A stretch of DNA of 12,159 nt from JBEEJL01 sp049698095. Lineage in GTDB: Bacteria > Pseudomonadota > Gammaproteobacteria > Burkholderiales > JBEEJL01. Below the pieces are notes generated by a model. That model made no database searches. It was not told the DNA's origin and saw nothing but the letters and a program-made list of their open reading frames with translations. Positions 6,812 through 12,159 of the stretch are shown piece by piece. The stretch spans positions 1-12,159 of the forward strand of contig JBAVXA010000234.1 in NCBI GenBank assembly GCA_049698095.1, in the 5' to 3' direction. The position numbers were made by a program, and so were the translations under genes. The first letter of the stretch is position 1; every line of letters starts with the position of its first letter.

Positions 6812-7963
6812 ATGAAAAAATTTTCCTGGTTGCCAAAAGATGATCCGAAGCAAGTCATTCGCATCAGCCGCGTCATGCTGGCGAGCGCGTACTCGATACT
6901 TTACCTGATATCGCTAGCGCTGTTTGTCTGGCAAGGCAAAGCTCCTGGGAAAATCCTGTTGCACGCGGCTGTCATTGTTGCCGTATTGACGGTCGGCTTT
7001 TATCTGGTATTTCGTTTTAACGTCAATAAGAAATTTACCGACCAAAGCCTTACTGCATTTCAGTTGCTGGCCTCCATCGTTACCATGTTATACGTGATTT
7101 ACTTTGCGCCGGAAACGCGCGTGGTGTATGTCATATTTTTGCTCATTTCCCTGATGTTCGGCATGCTCAGGCTCGGCACGCGCGAATTGCTGATGCTGGG
7201 TGCACTGACGCTGGCCGGCTATCTGGGATTGGCGCTGCTCAGATTTTTTTCCGACCAGAACGCAGCCCTGCTGCTCATGGATTTGCTGACCTGGTTTGTG
7301 CTCGCCATAACCCTGCCCTCGTTTATTTTGATGGGTGCGCGCGTACGCAAGTTACGCTCTGAACTGAAGGATGTCAGTTTTCGTCTGGAAGATTCGCGCG
7401 TGCTGGCGTTGCGCGACGAACTCACCGGTGTTTTCAACCGGCGCTTTATTACCGCCGCCATGCAAAACGAAAAAGTCCGGAGCGACTTCGGCGGCGGGCC
7501 GTTTTGCATTTGCATAATTGATATTGACCATTTCAAAAAGGTAAACGACACGGTAGGGCATTTGGCCGGCGACGAAGTGTTGAAGACCCTGGCGAGGAGT
7601 ATCGAAATGGAACTGCGCGAATCGGATGTTTTCGGGCGCTACGGCGGCGAGGAGTTCGTGCAGATTCTCGCCAGCACGTCGCTGGAAGGGGCCATCGTTC
7701 ACGCCGAGCGTACGCGCGCACATGTGGAGAAAATTGTTTTCCCCGAGCTCGGACAGGATTTCGGCGTCACGATTTCAGTCGGCGTCGCGCAGTATGAAAG
7801 AGTCGAGCCGGTACTGAACACCTTCGCACGCGCAGACGATGCGCTGTATCAGGCAAAATCAGAAGGGCGCAATAAAGTCTGCTGGGATCGTACCAAGGTG
7901 GGTTTGAATTTCGGCAGCGTCGGTCCATCCGGTAAAAACCAGGAAAGCCCGGCGGCGATCTGA
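6812..7963 (+). CDS. Membrane-anchored diguanylate cyclase (GGDEF domain)
   Basis: Synthesises cyclic di-GMP from two GTP at the inner membrane. From this ATG it has 383 residues. Six hydrophobic helices fill about residues 21-40, 49-67, 80-98, 103-119, 126-143 and 152-174, with almost no periplasmic domain, as in membrane-embedded sensors. A helical linker (175-200) precedes the GGDEF domain, which opens with DELTGVFNRR (202-211). Catalytic features are intact: metal ligand Asp237 in IIDIDHFK, Asn246 and Asp255, and the signature G278-G-E-E-F282. An inhibitory I-site R269-E-S-D272 sits exactly five residues before it, so product inhibition is expected. There is no EAL domain. A GTG at 6755 would add 19 hydrophilic residues; I prefer the ATG because the sequence after it (MKKFSWLPKDDP) looks like a natural N-terminus. 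Neither start has a strong ribosome binding site. Confidence 0.93.
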   Translation: MKKFSWLPKDDPKQVIRISRVMLASAYSILYLISLALFVWQGKAPGKILLHAAVIVAVLTVGFYLVFRFNVNKKFTDQSLTAFQLLASIVTMLYVIYFAPETRVVYVIFLLISLMFGMLRLGTRELLMLGALTLAGYLGLALLRFFSDQNAALLLMDLLTWFVLAITLPSFILMGARVRKLRSELKDVSFRLEDSRVLALRDELTGVFNRRFITAAMQNEKVRSDFGGGPFCICIIDIDHFKKVNDTVGHLAGDEVLKTLARSIEMELRESDVFGRYGGEEFVQILASTSLEGAIVHAERTRAHVEKIVFPELGQDFGVTISVGVAQYERVEPVLNTFARADDALYQAKSEGRNKVCWDRTKVGLNFGSVGPSGKNQESPAAI

Positions 7964-7964
7964 A

Positions 7965-8744
7965 TCAGTTTACGCAAAATGGCAGCGACATGGCCTGCAG
8001 GACCTCGCCGTTGCGACGGTTCTGGATAAACATCGCCACACCCATATTGGCGGTTTTCCAGTCGGATTTGAGCGGAATTTTTTTGTCGGCCCGCAATTCG
8101 CCCATGCCGTCCAGCGCCAGCGGCCCGATCCATTCGCGCACGACAAAATCGTGATTGAGTTTCTCTCCGCTATTCTCACCTGCCTTCACCTGCGACGACA
8201 GCCGGTTTTCAAATACCGCGAGATAGCCCGCGCTATGTTCGCGCGCGTCAGGTGCCGTTACTTTTCCCCATGCGAACAGTTCCACCTCAGCGCCTGAAGG
8301 ATGATTAAGCGCCAGCGAAAGGTCTGCGCGGGCGGGCTTGGCGTTAATTGCGGCGAGCGCTTCATTGAGTTTGCCGTTGCTGCCAGTGGACAGGTTTTTG
8401 CCGCTGAGAACGGTCTGCGGTGTAAACACGCCCGACTTGTTATGCAGGCTGGCATATTCGCTTTGGCGGCGATAGAACTCCGGTTTGGCGAATTCGTCTT
8501 TCCAGCCGATGTAATCCCAATAGCCGACGTGCAGCGCGATCGGCACCAATTTGTCCGGCCTGATGCCGAGACCGCTGACCCAGCGGTCGGCAGGCGGACA
8601 CGAACTGCAGCCTTCGGACGTATAAAGTTCCAGCAGCGCCGCCGTACCTGCGCCGCTTTTCGCATTGCAATTTGCGGCATCGACAGGGAGTACCGATGCC
8701 AGAGTACACAGTATCGACAAGGATAATTTCAATGGCTTTATCAT
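7965..8744 (-). CDS. DUF1223 family secreted thioredoxin-like protein
   Basis: A 259-residue exported protein of unknown role. Residues 1-23 are a signal peptide (basic MIKPLK, hydrophobic core, VDA before the cleavage site). The mature part begins with a thioredoxin-fold strand ALLELYTSEGC and the motif C46-S-S-C49-PPAD. That C-x-x-C is placed as in thioredoxins and is the hallmark of DUF1223. LHVGYWDYIGWKDEFA and GVFTPQTVLSGK follow, also typical of the family. A further Cys is at 257. The start is fixed by AGGAG seven bases before ATG 8744; a farther ATG at 8780 lacks such a site. It lies 57 bases behind amt on the same strand with no terminator between, so it may be read from the amt promoter. 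It is convergent with the cyclase gene, one base apart. A redox role in the periplasm is plausible but unproven. Confidence 0.85.
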   Translation of the reverse strand: MIKPLKLSLSILCTLASVLPVDAANCNAKSGAGTAALLELYTSEGCSSCPPADRWVSGLGIRPDKLVPIALHVGYWDYIGWKDEFAKPEFYRRQSEYASLHNKSGVFTPQTVLSGKNLSTGSNGKLNEALAAINAKPARADLSLALNHPSGAEVELFAWGKVTAPDAREHSAGYLAVFENRLSSQVKAGENSGEKLNHDFVVREWIGPLALDGMGELRADKKIPLKSDWKTANMGVAMFIQNRRNGEVLQAMSLPFCVN

Positions 8745-8801
8745 GACGTCGCTCCTCGCGTGATACCGATTCGTCGACATGACTTCGTCAGCCTTACATG
8801 C

Positions 8802-10016
8802 CTACCAGTTGGTTTCCCGTTCCGCTGTAGCCGAGATCTTGTGAATACTCAAGTCGGTACCCTCATATTCCTGCTCGGCGTCGAGACGCAATCCCATGCT
8901 GGCTTTGAGAATGCCGTACACGATAAATCCTCCGACCAAGGCAATACCCACCCCCATCAGTGTGCCAGCCACTTGTGCCGCGAAGCTAATGCCGGCCTCT
9001 CCATTGCCCGTCCCGCCGAATGACTTCAGGCCGAAAATTCCGGCGGCGATGCCTCCCCACGCGCCGCACAAACCATGCAACGGCCATACGCCGAGCACGT
9101 CGTCAATTTTCCATTTGTTCTGCGTCAAGGTGAACATGTAGACGAACAGCCCGCCCGCTATGGCGCCGGTCGCGAGCGCGCCGAGCGGGTGCATGATATC
9201 CGAACCGGCACACACGGCAACCAATCCTGCGAGCGGTCCGTTATGCACGAAGCCGGGATCGTTCTTTCCGACCAGCAGCGCGATCAGCGTTCCGCCGACC
9301 ATCGCCATCAAGGAATTCATTGCGACCAGTCCGGAAATTTTGTCCAGAGTTTGCGCCGACATGACGTTAAACCCGAACCAGCCGACGGTCAGTATCCACG
9401 CGCCCAGCGCGAGAAAAGGAATGCTGGAGGGCGGATGCGCCGACACGCGGCCGTCCTTTCCGTAACGGCCACGACGTGCGCCCAGCAATATGACGGCAGC
9501 CAGCGCAATCCAGCCGCCCATTGCATGGACGACCACGGAACCGGCGAAATCGTGAAACTCCGCCCCAAGCGACGACTTGAACCAGGCCTGCACGCCGAAA
9601 CGCTGATTCCACGCAATGCCTTCGAAAAATGGATAGACGAGAGCAACGAGGATAAAGGTAGCGGCAAGTTGAGGATTGAATTTAGCGCGTTCGGCAATGC
9701 CGCCGGAAACGATCGCCGGAATTGCTGCCGCAAACGTCAGCAGGAAAAAAAACTTGGTCAGTTCGTAGCCGGATTTTTCCGACAGCACTTCGGCGCTGAC
9801 GAAAAAATGCGTCCCGTAGGCGATGAAGTATCCGATGAAAAAATACGCCATCGTCGACACGCCGAAATCGCTGAGGATTTTTACCAGTGCATTGACCTGA
9901 TTTTTTCTGCGCACCGTGCCGAGCTCGAGGAACGCAAAGCCCGCATGCATGGCGAGAATCATGATCGCGCCGAGTAAAACAAAAAGCGTATTACTGCTGT
10001 TAACCAAGGCTTCCAT
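8802..10016 (-). CDS. amt: Ammonium transporter (Amt family)
   Basis: A 404-residue inner-membrane channel-like protein that takes up ammonium; the family works as trimers. About eleven hydrophobic helices span the chain. The twin-histidine pore pair is present as His164 (in HDFAGSVVVHAMGG) and His314 (in DVLGVWPLHGLCGAWG). Asp156, eight residues before the first His, matches the structural Asp of E. coli AmtB. GWFGFN (212-217) and the cytoplasmic tail EYEGTDLSIH fit the family. The first helix reads HAGFAFLELGTVRRKN, closer to the plant AMT1 and cyanobacterial style than to AmtB, and there is no cleavable signal peptide. The ATG has TGAGGGAT about five bases upstream. No glnK gene adjoins it inside the window. 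The upstream region carries NtrC-type dyads and a sigma-54 promoter, implying induction under nitrogen limitation. Confidence 0.95.
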   Translation of the reverse strand: MEALVNSSNTLFVLLGAIMILAMHAGFAFLELGTVRRKNQVNALVKILSDFGVSTMAYFFIGYFIAYGTHFFVSAEVLSEKSGYELTKFFFLLTFAAAIPAIVSGGIAERAKFNPQLAATFILVALVYPFFEGIAWNQRFGVQAWFKSSLGAEFHDFAGSVVVHAMGGWIALAAVILLGARRGRYGKDGRVSAHPPSSIPFLALGAWILTVGWFGFNVMSAQTLDKISGLVAMNSLMAMVGGTLIALLVGKNDPGFVHNGPLAGLVAVCAGSDIMHPLGALATGAIAGGLFVYMFTLTQNKWKIDDVLGVWPLHGLCGAWGGIAAGIFGLKSFGGTGNGEAGISFAAQVAGTLMGVGIALVGGFIVYGILKASMGLRLDAEQEYEGTDLSIHKISATAERETNW

Positions 10017-10049
10017 TGTTATCCCTCAATATGTTATCCGAAATATATA

Positions 10050-10066
10050 TGCAAATTCTGTTCCGA
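10050..10066 (-). promoter_or_regulatory. Sigma-54 (-24/-12) promoter for amt
   Basis: On the minus strand TCGGAACAGAATTTGCA has the invariant GG and GC exactly ten bases apart and the TTGCA form of the -12 element. The -24 element departs from TGGCAC at two positions. Expected transcription start is near 10040, leaving a short leader that includes the ribosome binding site. Confidence 0.75.
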
Positions 10067-10075
10067 TATCATAAT

Positions 10076-10088
10076 TAACTGTTTAATT
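10076..10088 (-). promoter_or_regulatory. Candidate IHF binding site
   Basis: AATTAAACAGTTA on the minus strand matches the IHF consensus WATCAANNNNTTR at all but one position (T for C). It lies in an A/T-rich stretch between the activator dyads and the sigma-54 promoter, where a DNA bend is usually placed. Confidence 0.45.
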
Positions 10089-10118
10089 TAGTGTTTTCGT
10101 TTTCTCACACAAATATTT

Positions 10119-10135
10119 TGCACAGTACCAGTGCA
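10119..10135 (-). promoter_or_regulatory. NtrC-type binding site, promoter-proximal
   Basis: TGCAC-N7-GTGCA is a perfect 17-base dyad matching the NtrC consensus (TGCACC-N5-GGTGCA). The symmetry extends one T/A pair on each side. Its centre is about 87 bases upstream of the predicted amt start. Confidence 0.75.
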
Positions 10136-10148
10136 AACCCAAGATTTA

Positions 10149-10165
10149 TGCACTTTTAAAGCGCA
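10149..10165 (-). promoter_or_regulatory. NtrC-type binding site, promoter-distal
   Basis: TGCGC-N7-GTGCA has the same 17-base architecture with one mismatch in the left arm, flanked by a further A/T pair. Its centre is 30 bases from that of the proximal site, close to three helical turns, so two NtrC dimers would lie on one DNA face. Confidence 0.65.
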
Positions 10166-10166
10166 T

Positions 10167-10193
10167 AAAAAAACCCCGCTCTGCAGGGCTTTT
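10167..10193 (-). terminator. Rho-independent terminator of ppa
   Basis: On the minus strand AAAAGCCCTGC pairs with GCGGGGTTTT around an AGA loop, an 11-pair stem with two G-T wobbles, followed by a run of T residues. It lies 19 bases after the ppa stop and insulates amt from ppa transcription. Confidence 0.85.
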
Positions 10194-10212
10194 AGGTTTG
10201 GAGAACAGAGTT

Positions 10213-10761
10213 CTAAAAGTTAGGCTTGTCTTTGGCTTCGTTATATCGCTTTGCGCCAGCCAATATCTCCGCTTTGGCCTCTTCCGGCCCGACCCAGCCC
10301 TCCAGTTTCACCCACTTGCCCGCCTCGAGGTCTTTGTAATGTTCGAAGAAATGCGCGATTTGCGCCAGGCGTCCCTCGGCCAAATCACGCGGGCTTTGGA
10401 TATGCCGATACAGATTGCAGGCTTTATCAATCGGTACAGCGAGGAGTTTTTCGTCGCTGCCCGCCTCGTCGGTCATTTTCAGCATTCCTACAGGGCGGCA
10501 GCGCAACACCACGCCCATTGCCAGCGGTACTGGGGTAATCACCAGCACGTCGACCGGGTCGCCGTCTCCGGACAAGGTTTTCGGAATGTAGCCGTAGTTG
10601 CATGGATAATGCATCGCGGTCGACATGAAGCGATCGACAAACATCGCTCCGGTGCTTTTATCAAGCTCGTATTTTATCGGCTCACCGTTCATCGGAATTT
10701 CGATAATGACGTTAAAGTCGTTAGGCAGGTCGCGTCCCGCTGGCACTCGGTCGAGATTCAT
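10213..10761 (-). CDS. ppa: Inorganic pyrophosphatase, family I (soluble)
   Basis: Hydrolyses pyrophosphate to two phosphates in the cytoplasm and so drives polymer synthesis forward. At 182 residues it is close to E. coli Ppa (175). The family I signature is D66-G-D-P-V-D71. Other active-site residues line up with E. coli numbering shifted by one: Glu21, Lys30, Arg44, Tyr56, Asp98, Asp103 and Lys105. No active-site residue is missing. The ATG at 10761 is preceded by a weak GGGG ribosome binding site. The gene has its own -10 element and its own terminator, so it looks monocistronic although hppA lies directly upstream on the same strand. Confidence 0.97.
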   Translation of the reverse strand: MNLDRVPAGRDLPNDFNVIIEIPMNGEPIKYELDKSTGAMFVDRFMSTAMHYPCNYGYIPKTLSGDGDPVDVLVITPVPLAMGVVLRCRPVGMLKMTDEAGSDEKLLAVPIDKACNLYRHIQSPRDLAEGRLAQIAHFFEHYKDLEAGKWVKLEGWVGPEEAKAEILAGAKRYNEAKDKPNF

Positions 10762-10790
10762 GTTTTTGGCCCCGGTAGATTAAAAATTGA

Positions 10791-10820
10791 ATTATACCGC
10801 ACAGCCATAGCGCATCCGAA
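10791..10820 (-). promoter_or_regulatory. Candidate sigma-70 promoter for ppa
   Basis: A perfect TATAAT (10791-10796) lies 29 bases upstream of the ppa ATG on the minus strand. The -35 is weak, the best being TTCGGA (10815-10820) at 18-base spacing. The -10 context GGTATAATTC is identical to that of the purL promoter. Confidence 0.55.
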
Positions 10821-10837
10821 GCGACAGTCAAAAACGC

Positions 10838-10872
10838 AAAAAAAAGACGGACACGTTTCGCATCCGTCCTTT
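10838..10872 (-). terminator. Rho-independent terminator of hppA
   Basis: On the minus strand GACGGATGCG pairs with CGTGTCCGTC around an AAA loop (ten pairs, two G-T wobbles), with flanking A residues and a tail of eight T. It starts about 20 bases after the hppA stop. Confidence 0.9.
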
Positions 10873-10890
10873 CATGACTCTGGGTCAGGC

Positions 10891-12159
10891 TTAGCTCAAC
10901 AGCGGTACGATCATCAGCGCGACAATATTGATGATTTTGATCATCGGGTTGATGGCAGGGCCGGCCGTATCTTTGTACGGATCGCCGACCGTGTCGCCGG
11001 TTACCGCGGCCTTGTGCGCTTCAGACCCTTTGCCGCCGAAGTTGTTGTCTTCGATATATTTCTTCGCGTTGTCCCATGCACCGCCGCCGGTGGTCATGGA
11101 AATGGCGACGAACAGGCCGGTGATGATGGTGCCCATCAAAACGCCGCCCAGGGCCTGTGGGCCGAGCGCGAGGCCGACAACGACGGGCACCAGCACCGGC
11201 AACAACGACGGCACGATCATTTCCTTAATCGCGGCAGTGGTCAGCATGCCGACGGCTTTGGAATAATCCGGCTTGGCGGTGCCTTCCATGATGCCTTTGA
11301 TTTCCTTGAACTGCCGACGCACTTCGACCACGACTGAACCGGCTGCGCGCCCCACCGCTTCCATCGCCATGGCGCCGAACAAATAGGGAATCATGCCGCC
11401 GATAAACAGACCGACGATGACTTTATAATTCGACAGGTCGAATGATGTTGCGACTTTCAAATGCGTTTCGAGTTCGTGCGTGTAGTCGGCGAACAGCACC
11501 AGCGCTGCCAGCGCAGCGGAACCGATGGCATAGCCTTTGGTAACGGCTTTGGTGGTATTGCCGACGGCGTCGAGCGGATCGGTAATATCGCGGATCGCTT
11601 TGGGCAGGCCGCTCATTTCGGCAATCCCGCCGGCGTTATCGGTAATCGGCCCGTAAGCGTCCAGCGCAACAATGATGCCGGCCATCGACAACATTGATGT
11701 CGCCGCAATGGCGACGCAATACAAACCGCCAGCATCGCCGCCCAATTTATAAGCGCCGAGAATGCCGAGGCAGATGACGATTACCGGAGCCGCCGTCGCC
11801 TTCATCGATACACCGAGACCGGCGATGATGTTGGTGCCGTGGCCGGTAGTCGATGCTTCCGCAATATGTCGCACCGGTTTGAAATCCGTGCCCGTGTAAT
11901 ACTCGGTGATCCACACCAGCGCAGCGGTGATGACGAGGCCAATAAGTGTGGCGAGCCATAATGTCATTGGCGTGAGATTCAGCGGGTTGCCGCTCATGAG
12001 CCAGGTGGTCACCGGATAAAACGCAATTGCCGATAATCCGCCCGCAACAATCAATCCGCGATACAGCGCGTTCATAATCTTGCCACCGTCGCGTGTATTG
12101 ACGAATGAACAGCCGATGATCGAAGCGATAATCGACACGCCGCCGAGTGCCAGCGGGTA
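10891..12159 (-). CDS. hppA: Membrane-bound proton-pumping pyrophosphatase, C-terminal 422 residues
   Basis: Couples pyrophosphate hydrolysis to ion pumping across the inner membrane. The frame is open to the window edge, and residues upstream of the internal GTG at 12138 (YPLALGG) continue the family sequence, so the true start lies outside; roughly the N-terminal third of a usual 680-residue protein is missing. Family segments include DAYGPITDNAGGIAEM, GGMIPYLFGAMAMEAVG and the C-terminal AAVTGDTVGDPYKDTAGPAINP. The motif GNTTKAVTKG (within 11533-11562) has Lys where K+-dependent enzymes have Ala, and Thr three residues later. These two residues mark the K+-independent class (Lys460/Thr463 in Carboxydothermus numbering), all known members of which pump protons. 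It is followed by a terminator and then ppa. Confidence 0.96.
   Translation of the reverse strand, partial: YPLALGGVSIIASIIGCSFVNTRDGGKIMNALYRGLIVAGGLSAIAFYPVTTWLMSGNPLNLTPMTLWLATLIGLVITAALVWITEYYTGTDFKPVRHIAEASTTGHGTNIIAGLGVSMKATAAPVIVICLGILGAYKLGGDAGGLYCVAIAATSMLSMAGIIVALDAYGPITDNAGGIAEMSGLPKAIRDITDPLDAVGNTTKAVTKGYAIGSAALAALVLFADYTHELETHLKVATSFDLSNYKVIVGLFIGGMIPYLFGAMAMEAVGRAAGSVVVEVRRQFKEIKGIMEGTAKPDYSKAVGMLTTAAIKEMIVPSLLPVLVPVVVGLALGPQALGGVLMGTIITGLFVAISMTTGGGAWDNAKKYIEDNNFGGKGSEAHKAAVTGDTVGDPYKDTAGPAINPMIKIINIVALMIVPLLS

Noticed and set aside
8760..9977. Long plus-strand open frames opposite amt, including 300 codons at 9075-9977
   Set aside because: They are shadows of the amt reading frame; their proteins are Arg/His/Gln-rich with no domain, while the minus strand encodes a complete Amt.
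10198..11337. 379-codon plus-strand open frame opposite ppa and hppA
   Set aside because: It crosses two well-supported minus-strand genes and their terminator, and the translation has no family resemblance.

Overview
The window looks like chromosomal housekeeping DNA from a betaproteobacterium. The evidence is the long single-chain PurL, a ygfX/ygfZ pair, a small DUF4936-like gene behind ygfZ, and a soluble pyrophosphatase beside a proton-pumping membrane pyrophosphatase. A Nitrosomonadales-type environmental lineage fits best, but that placement is inference. I see no insertion sequence, phage gene, CRISPR array, tRNA or rRNA. Coding density is high and no gene-free stretch exceeds 300 bases.

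Layout. Bases 1-3250 (minus) hold the first 1083 codons of purL, cut by the window edge just as the glutaminase domain begins. A 286-base divergent spacer carries a clear purL promoter and leads to a DUF481 outer-membrane protein gene (3537-4301, plus). That gene ends at a strong, probably bidirectional terminator shared with a convergent ygfX/cptA-like gene (about 4361-4780, minus). ygfX is divergent from ygfZ (4862-5887, plus), with overlapping control regions, and ygfZ is followed by a DUF4936-like gene (5919-6197). A GNAT acetyltransferase (6205-6654, minus) and a six-helix membrane diguanylate cyclase (6812-7963, plus) come next. The rest is on the minus strand: a secreted DUF1223 protein (7965-8744), an ammonium transporter (8802-10016), soluble inorganic pyrophosphatase ppa (10213-10761), and the C-terminal 422 residues of the membrane H+-pyrophosphatase hppA (10891 to the window edge).

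How the parts fit. hppA and ppa both act on pyrophosphate, one conserving the energy as an ion gradient and one releasing it as heat; a terminator separates them, so they look independently transcribed. The amt gene has the most informative regulation: two NtrC-type dyads three helical turns apart, an IHF-like site, and a sigma-54 -24/-12 promoter, in that order. This is the arrangement expected of a nitrogen-starvation promoter. DUF1223 lies 57 bases behind amt with no visible terminator and may share its transcript. YgfZ (iron-sulfur protein maintenance) and YgfX are neighbours in enterobacteria too, but the SdhE/YgfY partner is not in this window.

I did not find a plainly new multi-gene system. 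The best leads are the amt control region, the overlapping ygfX/ygfZ promoters, the K+-independence signature in hppA, and the small DUF4936-like gene coupled to ygfZ.
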